36,460 bases of DNA, from NCBI RefSeq assembly GCF_028598805.1, contig NZ_JAQRFI010000046.1, positions 1 to 36,460 of the forward strand, read 5' to 3'. This DNA comes from Xenorhabdus yunnanensis. GTDB lineage: Bacteria > Pseudomonadota > Gammaproteobacteria > Enterobacterales > Enterobacteriaceae. This document shows positions 1 to 12,500 of this stretch, in pieces. The notes under the pieces were generated by a model, which was given only the letters and a program-made list of their open reading frames with translations, was not told the DNA's origin and ran no database searches. The position numbers and the translations under genes are program-made. Every line of letters starts with the position of its first letter. Positions within the stretch are counted from its first letter, which is position 1.

Positions 1-500
1 GCACAACTGATGCAGTGCCCCGGCGTGCGCGAAGGGGTGGTGATTGCCCGTGAAAATACGGGAGGACAACAGCAGTTAGTCGCTTATCTGCGACCACTGG
101 CGGACGTTGAATTAGTCCCTGCTGAACTGCGCCAGCAACTCGCCCGGCATCTTGCCGACTATATGTTGCCCAGTGCTTTTGTGACGTTAGAAACGTTCCC
201 GTTAACCCCTAACGGTAAACTGGACCGTCAGGCACTGCCTGCTCCGGATTCATCGACGGTGGTGACTCGCCACTATGCCGCGCCACTGGGGGAAACAGAA
301 ACCGTTCTGGCTCAGATTTGGCAAGATTTGCTGGGCGTGGCGCAGGTTGGCCGCCATGACCATTTCTTTGAGCTCGGCGGGCATTCCCTGCTTGCCATCC
401 AGCTTGCTGCACGCATACGTCAGGCACTGGCAAAAGAGTTGCCGTTACAGACGCTCTTTGCCCAGCCCGTTCTGATGACGCTGGCCCAGACACTGACTGA
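1..500 (+). other. Module 1 (partial): end of A1 plus T1 carrier domain
   Basis: The window opens in the C-terminal subdomain of an adenylation domain. The NGKLDRQ motif with the catalytic Lys is near 210-230 and the domain ends with LPAPD at 235-249. T1 follows with DHFFELGGHSL and its attachment Ser codon at 385-387. Substrate residues are upstream and unreadable. T1 is of the AIQLAARIRQ type, which in this synthetase always precedes an LCL condensation domain, so residue 1 should be passed on in the L form. The A1 end closely resembles the end of A10, and T1 resembles T11. Confidence 0.93.
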
Positions 501-3500
501 CGCGGCGATCACCACTCAGACGCGCATTCCCACGGCGGACCGCCGCCGGCCATTGCCACTGTCCTTTGCCCAACAGCGTTTGTGGTTCCTCGGTCAGCTC
601 GATCCGGCCGCCAGTCAGGCCTATCATATTCCAGTAGCTTTGCGTCTGACCGGTCAACTTAACCACCACGCTTTAACTACCGCACTTGATCGTCTGGTGG
701 CTCGCCATGAAAGCCTGCGTACGCGTTTTGTCTCGATTGAAGGGCAACCCTGCCAGCATATTGACCCTGCTGATATCGGTTTTGCCTTGTCCTGCCACGA
801 TCTGCGCCAGCTCGATCAGACTTTACATAGTAACCGTATTGCCGAACTTGCCAATCTTGCAGCTCAAATTCCTTTCCATTTTGCTCAGGGCTCGCTGATT
901 CGCGGTCAACTGCTGCAACTAGCAGATGAAGAGCATGTGTTATTGCTCACCCTGCATCACATTATTACTGACGGCTGGTCTATTAGTGTGTTGGTGCGTG
1001 AATTAAACATTCTCTATTATGCGATTCTCAACAACCATGATGATCCTTTGCCACCCCTGCCTATTCAATACGCCGATTACGCTATCTGGCAACGTGAATG
1101 GTTACAGGGTGAAATCTTTACAGCACAACGAGAATTTTGGTTCACACAACTTGAAAATGCGCCCACTTTATTGTCACTTCCTACCGATCGACCACGCCCG
1201 GCAGTACAGACTTATGTTGGCAGCCAGATACCTTTTCATCTTGATGCCTCTGTATTAACAGCACTTAAAGCGCTTGGACAACAGCATAACACGACCTTAT
1301 TCATGACCGTGCTGACTGCCTGGAGTATTGTTCTCGCCCGACTCAGTGGTCAGGATGATATCGTCATCGGCACGCCGGTCGCCAATCGCCCGAACCGTGA
1401 GCTTGAGGGATTGATTGGTTTCTTTGTCAATACGCTGGCTTTGCGTGTCAGATTCAACGCTGATCTCAGTGTGGCAGATCTGCTTGCACAGGTTCGGGAA
1501 CAGGCGCTCGCCGCCTATGCGCATCAGGATCTGCCTTTCGAGCAGGTGGTGGAAGCATTACAGCCTGAACGCAGCTTAAGCCATAGCCCCATCTTTCAGG
1601 TGATGCTGGCCTTGGATAACACACCGGTTCAAGACCAAATACCGTCCAGTTTGCAAATATCCCGAATTGAACTGATGAATCATGAACTGATAAATCATGA
1701 ACTGATAAATCATAGTGCTCACTTCGATTTAATGCTGTTGTTGACTGAAACCGACACGGGGCTGGTCGGTGGGCTGGAATATGCCTCCGATTTATTTGAT
1801 GCCGCAACCGTTGAACGTATGCTCGGTTATTTGCAGCGGGTACTGACGGCAATGGCAGCCGATGCAAGTCAATCTATTGCAAGTCAATCTATTACAAGTT
1901 TGCCAATATTGTCAGCTTCAGAGCGGCAATTATTATTAGTGGATTTCAACGCCACCCAAGCAGACTTCCCACAGGATGCCCTGATCCACCAACTGTTTGA
2001 AGAACAAGTAAAACATAACCCCACTGCTACGGCGGTTGTCTGCGGAGACCAGAAGCTCAGTTATGACGAATTAAATCAGCGTGCCAACCGTCTGGCCCAT
2101 CACCTGATTGCACTGGATGTACGTCCTGATGATCGGGTAGCAATTTGTGTTGAACGCCGTCTGGAAATGATGGTGGGTTTACTCGGCATCCTTAAGGCGG
2201 GCGGGGCTTATGTATCGTTCGACCCGACCTACCCAACCGAACGGCTGATGTATATGCTTGGAGACTCGGCGCCAGTCGTGATACTGACTCAGACAACACT
2301 GATCGATAAGCTGACCAGCCCTGTCCCCACACTGATACTCGACGCCCAAGAGCCGTTCATGGCAGAACTGCCGACTCACAATCCAGATGCTCAGACTCTG
2401 GGGCTGACATCACACCATCTGGCTTATGTAATCTATACTTCCGGCTCTACTGGTCTGCCTAAAGGTGTGGCAATTGCTCACCGTAATACGGTGAATTTTC
2501 TCACTTGGGCGCAACGAACTTTCAGTGCTGATGAGCTGGCGAATACTCTGTTTGCAACTTCGCTGAATTTTGATTTAGCGGTATATGAATGTTTTGCCCC
2601 TCTGCTCTCTGGTGGTACGGTTCACCTTGTTACTGATGTCCTGTCACTGATCAATACAAGTCCAACCAACACAAAATCGGTCAGCCTGATTAACACCGTG
2701 CCATCAGCCATCGCACATCTGATTGAAGCCAATGCCGTGCCTATGGGCATCCGAACCGTCAATTTAGCCGGTGAAGCACTGAAATCACACATTGTTGAAC
2801 AGTTATTTGCTTACTCTACTGTAGAGAATGTGTGCAATCTGTATGGCCCTTCCGAGACGACGACTTATTCGACCTGGACCCGAATGAACCGCTCAACAGG
2901 GTTTGAAAACCATGTCGGCCGCCCGATCGCCAATACCCGGATTTATATTCTGGACGCATATAGTCAACCTGTACCACTGGGTGTGATTGGAGAAATACAT
3001 ATTGCCGGTGCGGGTGTGGCTCGCGGTTATCTGAATCGCCCTGAACTGACGAAAGAACGTTTCCTGACCGATCCGTTCTCCTCAGAGCCGGATGCCCGAA
3101 TGTACAAAACTGGTGACCTTGGCCGCTGGCTGCCAAATGGCAATATCGAATACCTTGGCCGCAATGACTTTCAGGTCAAAATACGCGGTTTCCGCATTGA
3201 ACTCGGTGAAATTGAAACTCAATTGATGCAATGCCACGGGGTGCAAGAAGCGGTAGTTATTGCCCGCGAAGATGAAAAAAACCAGAAACGGCTGGTTGCC
3301 TATCTACGACCTCAAAATGGCATTGAGTTAGTTCCCGCAGAACTGCGCCAGCAACTTGCCCAACATCTCGCTGAATACATGCTGCCCAGTGCCTTTGTAA
3401 CACTTGACACTTTCCCGCTGACCTCCAACGGTAAGCTTGATCGTCAAGCACTCCCCGCTCCTGATGTATTCTCTATAATAATCCGTGGTTATGAAGCTCC

Positions 3501-6500
3501 ACGCGGAGAGGTGGAAGCCACGCTGGCGCAGATCTGGCAGGATTTACTGGGATTGGAACAAGTCGGCCGTCATGACCATTTCTTTGAACTGGGCGGTCAT
3601 TCACTGATGATTGTCAGCCTGATCGAACGGCTATACAGCCTTGGTTGGCAGCTTGATGTCCGCAGTGTGTTCTCTGCACCAGTCCTGACTGAAATGGCGC
3701 AGGCCATTAAAGGCGAGATAGACACCTTTATCGTGCCACCCAACCGCATTCCTACAGACTGCACGGTCATTACACCTGATATGCTGCCGCTAATCTCGCT
3801 GTCTCAGGCTGAGATTGATGCCATCGTCAAGGCAACTCCCGGCGGAACAGGCAATGTGCAGGATATTTATCCATTGGCACCGCTACAGGAAGGTATCCTG
3901 TTCCATCATTTGCGACAGGCTCACGGTGATACTTATCTGTTACAGAGCCTGCTGGCCTTCAAAACTCGTGAGCGTCTTGATACTTTCCTGGCCGCGCTCC
4001 AGCAAGTCATCGATCGCCACGATATTCTGCGTACCGCTGCCTGCTGGCAAGGATTGGTGCGACCGGTACAGGTGGTTTGGCGTCAGGCTCCGCTGTGTGT
4101 CAATATCTTCGTCCCTGAGACAACGGATGATGTTCCATCTCAACTACAGGAGCACACCAATCCGCGTCGGTATCGTCTCGATTTAAGCCGTGCCCCGCTG
4201 TTCGCGGCTGACATCGCTCATGATCCGGCACAGGATGAATGGCTGCTGTCCCTGCGTTTCCATCATCTGGTCAGTGACCATATGACACTGGAGCTGATTT
4301 TTGCCGAAATCGCCCAAATACAACAGGGATATGCTGATTCACTGCCCGCAACATTGCCTTATCGCAACTTTATTGCCCAGACTCTGAGCGTGCCGACCGC
4401 TGAACACGAAGCGTATTTCCGTGCTCAACTGGCTGATATTGATACACCGACGGCCCCGTTCGGGGTACTCGCAATGCAGGGTGATAATGATCCCGTCGTT
4501 GAAGCCCATCTCTCACTCGACCTTGCTCTGGCGGAAACTATCCGTACGCAAGCCCGTCGTCTGGGAGTCAGCCCGGGAGTACTGTTCCATGTCGCTTGGG
4601 CGCAAGTGCTGGCACAAACGATTGATCACGATAAAACGATTGATCACGACAACATCAGTAGTCATGGAAATATCAGTAGTCACGGAAATATCAGTAGTCA
4701 CGGAAATATAGTCTTTGGCTCTGTGCTGTTGGGACGACTTCAGGGAGGTGCAGGCGTTTCCCAAACATTGGGGATGTTTATTAATACCCTGCCCGTTCGG
4801 GTTTCCTTAGCCAATCGTAGTGTGCAGGAAGTGGTGCAAGCCACCTATCACAGTTTAACAGCACTACTGGAACACGAGCAGGCCCCATTGGCGCTGGCAC
4901 AACGTTGCAGCGGCGTGGCGCAGTCAGTGCCGCTGTTCAGTGCCTTACTCAATTATCGCCACAGTCAAATCAAAGAAGGTGACGAAGCCAATGTCATTGA
5001 AATCCCTCAGCTGGATATGCGTATCCTCGCTATTGAGGAACGGACTAACTATCCGGTCACCTTATCGGTAGATGATATGGGAATCGGTTTCCGTCTAACC
5101 GCTCAGACTGTAACGAGCATCGATCCGGCACGTATAACCACCTATCTGGCGACCGCCATCAGGGGCTTGGTTGATGTTCTGACCCACGATCCCAAACGGT
5201 TGATTCAAGATGTATCGATTCTGCCAGCCGCAGAACGGCAACAATTATTGGTGGACTTTAATGCCACTCAGGTGGATTTCCCACAGAATGGGTTGATTCA
5301 CCAATTGTTCGAAGCCCAAGTGGAACAGCATCCCGATGCCATTGCCGTGGTATTTGAAGATCGGTCAGTATTTGAAGCTCAGTCACTGAGCTATGGAGAA
5401 CTCAACCGCCGTGCCAATCGTCTGGCTCATCATTTGATTGCGCTGGGCGTGCGCCCGGATGATCGGGTAGCAATATGCGTCGAACGCAGTCTGGAGCTGG
5501 TGGTTGGCTTGCTTGCCATCCTCAAAGCTGGCGGCGCTTACGTGCCTCTGAATCCAACCTATCCGACGGAACGGATGATGTATATGCTGGAGGATTCAGA
5601 GCCAGTGGCTCTGCTGACTCAAACAGCACAAGCCAACAAGCTGGGCAGCCTTACATCTGTGATACCTATGGTACTGCTTGATATAGCATCGCTTGATGTT
5701 CAGGAGTCGTTCCTTACGGCACAACCGACTCACAACCCAGATATACAGGCACTGAACCTGACATCAAGCAATTTAGCCTATGTGATCTATACCTCTGGGT
5801 CTACCGGACAGCCCAAAGGCGTGATGGTCGAACACCGCAATGTCCTTCGTCTCATCATTAATAGTGATTTTGCTGATATTGGCCCGAATGATTGTATTGC
5901 CCATTGTGCCAATATGGCTTTTGACGCATCGACTTGGGAAATCTGGTCTGCCTTGCTTAATGGCGCACGTCTGCATGTGGTTTCACAATCTGTACTGCTT
6001 GATCCGGTGCATTTCTGCAATGCACTGATCGAGGGACAAGTCACCGCTCTTTGGTTAACCGTTGGTGTGTTCAACGAATACCTTGATGCGCTCAAACCCC
6101 TGCTTGGTCAGTTGCGTTATCTGCTTATTGGTGGTGATGCACTCGATCCGAGGAAAATACAGCAAGTGCAATTGGCTGAATCCCAGCCAGTGCATCTGAT
6201 TAACGGCTATGGCCCAACGGAAACCACAACGTTTGCCGCAACCTATGCGATCGCATCCTCTGTCAATATTGCCCGTTCCATTCCTATCGGTCGCCCGATT
6301 GCCAATACCCAGATTTATATCCTCGACCCACACAGTCAGCCTGTTCCTCTCGGTGTGGCAGGCGAAATTTATATTGCTGGTGCTGGTGTTGCCCGTGGTT
6401 ATTTGAATCGTCCTGAATTGACTACCGAACGTTTCCTCGCCGATCCGTTCTCGTCAAATCCGGATGCCCGCATGTACAAAACCGGCGACCTCGGTCGTTG

Positions 6501-9500
6501 GCTGCCCGATGGCAATATTGAATATCTTGGTCGCAATGATTTTCAGATCAAACTACGTGGTTTTCGGATTGAACTGGGCGAAATCGAGGCAAAACTCACA
6601 CAATGTCACGGTGTGCGCGAGGCTGTCGTTTTAGCTCACGAAGATGAAACAAAGCAAAAACGCCTGATTGCCTATCTGCTGCCGCAGACAGGTGCTGAAC
6701 TGGCACCAGCCGAACTGCGCCAGCAACTCGCCCGGCACCTTGCCGAGTACATGCTGCCCAGTGTTTTCATAACACTCGATACCTTCCCGCTGACGCCTAA
6801 CGGCAAACTTGACCGTCAGGCACTTCCGGCTCCTGATTTGTCGGCAGTGGTGGCTCGCGGTTATGAAGCGCCAATGGGTGAGATAGAAATCGCCTTAGCC
6901 CGGATTTGGCAAAAATTACTGGGACTGGAACAAGTCGGTCGCCACGATCACTTCTTTGAATTAGGTGGTCACTCACTGCTTGCTGTCCAGCTCGTCGCAC
7001 ATGTACGTCAAGACTTGGCACGGGACTTATCACTACAGCAACTCTTTGACCAGCCCGTTTTGATCAATTTGGCTCAAACGCTTACTGGTACTTCGACAAC
7101 GGCTCAAAGGGTGATTCCTGTCACTAATCGGAACCAACTGCTACCCTTGTCCTTTGCTCAACAACGGTTATGGTTTCTTGCTCAGATCGATCAGGCAGCC
7201 AGTCTGGCCTATCATATTCCGGGGGCATTGCGCCTTATCGGTCAACTCAATCGCCATGCCCTGGCCAGCGCACTCAACCATCTGATCGCCAGACATGAAA
7301 TTTTGCGCACCCGCTTTGTGCTGGTCGCAGGTCAACCTTACCAACAAATCGATCCTGCGGACATGAGCCTGACTCTGTCTTATCAAGATCTACGCCCGTT
7401 AGCGCCAGAAACACACTCTAGCCGCATTGCTGAACTTGCCGCTTCCGAATCACAGACACCTTTTGACTTTACCCAAGGCCCGCTGATCCGTGGTCATGTG
7501 CTGCAACTGGCGGACAAAGAGCATGTATTGTTCCTCACCCACCATCATATTATCTCTGATGGCTGGTCTATCAGTGTATTGATGCATGAACTGAGCGCCC
7601 TTTACCGTGCCATTCTCGACGGTCAGGACGATCCCTTGCCACCGCTGCCGATTCAATACGCTGATTATGCTGTCTGGCAGCGTGAATGGCTGCAAGAAGC
7701 CGCCCTTACTGCCCAACGTGATTTTTGGCACACTCAGCTTGAAGGTGCTCCTGCCTTACTGACTCTCCCGACCGACCGGCCACGCTCGGCGACACAAACT
7801 TTTGTCGGAGGCCGGGTTCCTGTTCATTTTGATGCGGGATTATTGGCATCCCTTAAAAAGCTTGGACAGCGCCACAACACTACTTTGTTTATGACTGTGC
7901 TGAGTGCTTGGGGGATCGTACTGGCCCGACTCAGTGGGCAGGATGATGTTGTCATCGGTACGCCGGTTGCCAATCGCCCGCATCATGAACTGGAGGGATT
8001 AATCGGTTTCTTCGTCAATACGCTGGCCTTGCGCATCACACTGAATAATTCCGCCAATGTCACTGACCTGCTCAGCCAAATTCGGGAACGGGCGCTTGCC
8101 GCCTATGCACATCAGGATCTGCCCTTTGAACAGGTCGTCGAAACACTACAGCCCGAACGCAATCTAAGCTACAGCCCAATCTTCCAAGTAATGCTGGCCT
8201 TGAACAACACGCCAATTCAAGCACTGGCGTTACCCGATATACAGTGTATATCGGTTGAACAGACGCACCCCAGCGCTCACTTTGATTTAACCTTGTCGCT
8301 GACCGAAACCGGGGCAGGTCTGGTGGGTGATCTGGCCTATGCCGCCGATCTGTTTGATGCCGCAACCGTTGAGCGCATGGCCGGTTATTTAGCTAATGTG
8401 CTGACAGCAATGACGGAAGATGAAACACAACGCATTGCCACTCTGCCAATGCTACCGGAATCAGAACGGCAACAAGTGCTGATGAACTTCAATGCCACTC
8501 AGGCAGATTTCCCGCAAGATGCCTTGATCCACCAGCTTTTTGAAGCGCAGGTATTGCAACACCCTAATGCCACCGCCTTAGTCTACGAAGATCAAACACT
8601 GAGCTATGGTGAACTAAACTGCCGTGCCAATCAGTTGGCCCATTATCTGATTGCAATGGGTGTGCGTCCGGATGATCGGGTAGCAATCTGTGTCGAACGC
8701 AATCTGAAGATGGTGGTCGGCTTGCTGGCAATCCTCAAGGCCGGTGGGGCTTATGTGCCGCTCGATCCTGTTTATCCGGCCGAACGGCTGGTATATATGC
8801 TTGAGGACGCAGCACCAGTAACTTTACTGACCCAAACCGAGTGGATCGACAAGCTTTCCAGTACCTTGCCGACGGTTCTACTTGATAATACTTTTGATAA
8901 TGCACTTGATAGCCAAGCACCGCTTTTGGCAACACAGCCAACGGATAATCCGGATGCTCAGGCTCTGGGGCTAACATCACGTCATCTGGCCTATGTTATT
9001 TACACTTCAGGATCAACTGGTCAACCGAAAGGGGTTATGATCGAACACCGTGGTCTGTGCAATTTGATCACCACTCAGAAAAATGCGCTGGCACTCACGC
9101 CAGATAGCCGCTTCTTGCAGTTCGCCTCGATCAGTTTCGATGCCTGTATTTGGGAATGTTGCATGGCTCTCATGGCGGGAGCGCGTCTCTATCTGGCCAA
9201 ACGTGCCGACCTTCTGCCCGGTGCGGTACTGTCCAGTTACTTGGAAGACCATGCCATCAGCCATGTTCTGTTGTCACCAACGGCTCTGGCAGCCATGGAT
9301 TCCCTGCCTGATACATTGCAAACCTTACTTGTGGGGGGAGAGGCCTGTCCTCCGAGCTTAGTCAAACGCTGGTCACAAGGGCGGCAGATGATCAATGCCT
9401 ATGGGCCGACAGAAATTACTGTCTGCGCTACTCTTTATTTATGTAACCGTTATTTATGTAACCGTTATTTATGTGGCTGCTCAGAAGAAAATAATCCGCC

Positions 9501-12500
9501 GCCGATTGGTCGCCCGATCGCCAATACTCAAATCTATATTCTTGATGCCAACACTCAGCCGGTTCCGCTTGGTGTCATTGGGGAGATCTATATTGCTGGT
9601 GCCGGTATCGCCCGTGGTTACCTTAACCGCCATGAACTCACCGCCGAACGCTTTCTCGCTGATCCGTTCTCTTCAAATCCAGACGCAAGGATGTACAAAA
9701 CGGGTGATCTGGGGCGCTGGCTCCCTGATGGTAATATTGAGTATCTTGGTCGCAATGATTTCCAAATCAAGCTCCGTGGTTTCCGTATTGAGCTTGGCGA
9801 GATCGAAAACCGACTCAGACAGTGCCACGGTGTGCGTGAAGCTGTCGTTTTAGCCCCTGAAGAAGATGAAACAAATCAGAAACGTCTGATTGCCTATCTG
9901 CTGCCTCAGGCGGGTGCTGAACTGGTGCCAGCCGAACTGCGCCAGCAACTTGCCCAGCATCTTGCCGAATATATGCTGCCTAGTGCATTTGTAACGCTTG
10001 ACTCCTTCCCGCTGACCCCGAATGGAAAACTCGACCATCGGGCGCTTCCTGCGCCGGATTCGTCAGCGATAGCGATACGCAGCCATGCATCCCCGATCGG
10101 TGAAGCAGAAACCACTCTGGCTCAAATCTGGCAAAAACTATTGGGATTGAAACAAGTCAGTCGCCACGACCATTTTTTTGAACTCGGTGGTCATTCGTTG
10201 ATGGTTGTCAGTTTAATCGAGGAATTGCGCACTATTGGCTGGCAACTCGATGTTCGCAGTGTCTTCGCCGCCCCTGTCCTCGCCGACATGGCTCAGGCTC
10301 TCCAGCATGACACCGATGCTTTTGTGGTGCCACCTAACCGTATTCCTGATAACTGCACCGCCATTACCCCCGATATGCTGCCGCTGGCTTCGCTGTCCCA
10401 AACTGAGATTGATGCCATCGTCGATAATATTCCGGGCGGAGCAAGTAATGTGCAGGATATCTATCCACTGACACCATTACAGGAAGGTATTCTGTTCCAT
10501 CATTTGTTACAGACACAAGGTGATGCCTATTTATTACAAATCATACTTGCCTTTGACGCTCGTGAACGTCTCGATGCTTTTTTGGGAGCCTTACAGCAGG
10601 TTATCGACCGCCATGACATTTTGCGTACCGCTGCTTACTGGCAAGATCTGGTACAACCGGTTCAAGTGGTTTGGCGTAAGGCATCACTGAATATCCGTGT
10701 TTTCTCCCCTGCCACGACGGATGATATCCCAGCACAGCTACAGGCTCACACTGATCCAGACCAGCATCGCCTCGACCTGACTCGTGCACCGTTGTTCGCG
10801 GCTGATATTGCCCACGATCCGGCACAAAATGAGTGGCTGCTGACCCTGCGTTTCCACCATCTGGTCAGCGACCATATGACATTAGATCTTATCTTCGCTG
10901 AGATTGCCCAGATACTACAGGGAAATGCGGCAGCACTGCCCGCAATGCTGCCTTATCGCAATTTCATCGCCCAAGTTCTGAGTGTACCGGCTTCCATACA
11001 TGAAATGTATTTCCGCGATCAACTGGCCGATATCGACGAACCCACGGCCCCGTTTGGCGTGCTTGCTATACCTAAAAATCCACCTAAAAATTCACCTAAA
11101 AAATCTCCTAAAGTATCGTCAGATAATAGCAAGTCCGTTGCAAAAGACAGGATTTTGCTCGCACCTGATTTGGCAAAAGCTATCCGCACTCAGGCTCGCC
11201 GTCTGGGGGTCAGTCCGGGCGTACTGTTCCATGTGGCATGGGGTCAAGTGCTGGCACAAACCAGCGGCCGCGACGATGTAGTTTTTGGCTCTGTATTGTT
11301 GGGTCGATTGCAAGGCGGTGCTGGTGCTGACCGCATACTGGGTATGTTCATCAACACTCTGCCAATTCGCATTTCCCTGAGCGGGCGCACTGTGCAAGAA
11401 ATCGTGCAGGATACCTATCTCAATCTGACAACCTTGCTGGAGCATGAACAGGCACCACTGGCGCTGGCACAACGTTGCAGCGGCGTGGCTCAGCCCATAC
11501 CCCTGTTCAGTGCCTTGCTGAATTATCGCCACAGCCAAGCTGGCAAGGGAGATGCCACTGAAACGATCTGGGCCGATATGCGGCTGGTCACGGCTGAGGA
11601 GCGCACTAATTATCCCATCACCTTATCAGTAGATGACTTAGGAGATGGTTTCCAACTGACCGCCCTGACCGTCAATGAAATCGTTCCAGCGCAGGTAACC
11701 ACCTATCTGGCTACTGCCATTAACGGTTTGGTTGATGCCTTGGTTCATAACCCGCAACAATTGATTCTGGATATACCGGTCTTGCCGGCAGCAGAACGGC
11801 AGCAACTGTTGGTCAATTTCAACACCACTCAGGTGGATTTCCCACAAAATGGATTGATTCACCAATTATTTGAAGCGCAGGTATTACAACGCCCTAATGC
11901 CACTGCCGTGATTTACGAGGATCAAACACTGAGCTATGACGAATTGAACCAACGCGCCAACCGTCTGGCTCATTATTTGCTTGCATTGGGCATACGCCCG
12001 GATGATCGGGTTGCTATCTGTGCCGAACGCAGTCTGGCATTAATAATAGGTTTGCTCGGCATTCTCAAAGCGGGCGGCGCTTATGTACCGCTCGATCCGA
12101 ATTATCCGGCTGAGCGGTTGGCGTATATGCTGGCGGATTCCACTCCCGTTGTCTTGCTGACCCAGACAGCACAAGCCGATAAGCTACCCAAAACCGTGCC
12201 GACAGTCTTGCTTGACGATGTATTAGCCGACCGCCAATCATTTAATAACCAATCATTTAATAACCAAGCATTTGATAATCCAGATGCACTGGCTCTAGGC
12301 CTGTCATCGCGGGATCTGGCTTATGTGATTTACACGTCGGGATCGACTGGTCAGCCCAAAGGCGTGATGGTCGAGCATCGCAGTGTTCTTCGCCTGATCA
12401 TCAATAATAACTTCGCCGAGATTGGCCCTGATGACTGTCTTGCCCATTGCGCCAATGTCTCGTTTGACGCCGCCACTTGGGAAGTATGGGCTGGCTTGGT

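Larger units (their letters stand above)
541..3720 (+). other. Module 2: LCL C - A2 (Ala-like) - T2
   Basis: The condensation domain (about 541-1860) opens with LSFAQQRLWFL and has HHIITDG at 955-975. A2 spans about 1924-3465. Pocket residues, aligned by eye to GrsA, read DLYNNALTY, close to the DLFNNALTY code I recall for Ala in cyanobacterial synthetases; Gly is an alternative. A2 has YVSFDP where sister domains have YVPLDP. T2 (Ser codon 3601-3603) is the GWQLDVRSVF type that precedes dual C/E domains, so residue 2 is predicted to become D. Tandem repeats lie in the C domain (1669-1713) and C-A linker (1864-1899). Confidence 0.85.
3721..7080 (+). other. Module 3: Dual C/E - A3 (Val-like) - T3
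   Basis: The dual domain is recognised by PLAPLQEGILFHHL with the extended motif HHLRQAHGD (3904-3930), fitting HH[I/L]xxxxGD of dual C/E domains, and by HHLVSDH (4261-4281) in place of HHxxxDG. It should epimerise residue 2 and condense it with residue 3. A3 (about 5236-6837) has pocket DAWWLGGTF, similar to the DAFWIGGTF Val code. T3 (Ser 6973-6975) is the LAVQLVAHVRQ type and precedes an LCL domain. Two stacked 18-bp arrays replace the usual SGRDD segment of the dual domain. An 18-bp duplication lies near the A3 N-terminus. Confidence 0.85.
7111..10310 (+). other. Module 4: LCL C - A4 (hydrophobic substrate) - T4
   Basis: The LCL domain has HHIISDG at 7543-7563. A4 (about 8467-10059) reads DAWLLGAVC. 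This is clearly a hydrophobic pocket, with features of Leu and Phe codes, but I cannot decide between them. T4 (Ser 10195-10197) is the GWQLDVRSVF type and precedes a dual C/E domain, so residue 4 is predicted D. A4 carries the YLCNR repeat just after its A5 motif, and a degenerate 12-bp repeat at 8884-8913. Confidence 0.82.

Noticed and set aside
10-12. ATG at position 10 as the start of gene 1
   Set aside because: The frame is open upstream, and the ATG encodes a conserved Met within the C-terminal subdomain of an A domain.
1466-1867. Long antisense open frame (about 130 codons) opposite the module 2 condensation domain
   Set aside because: It is a shadow of the conserved coding strand. 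Similar antisense frames recur at equivalent places in other C domains, with no ribosome binding site or recognisable product.
4618-4707. Possible CRISPR-like array
   Set aside because: Units are 18 bp, head-to-tail without spacers, and translate in frame within a condensation domain.
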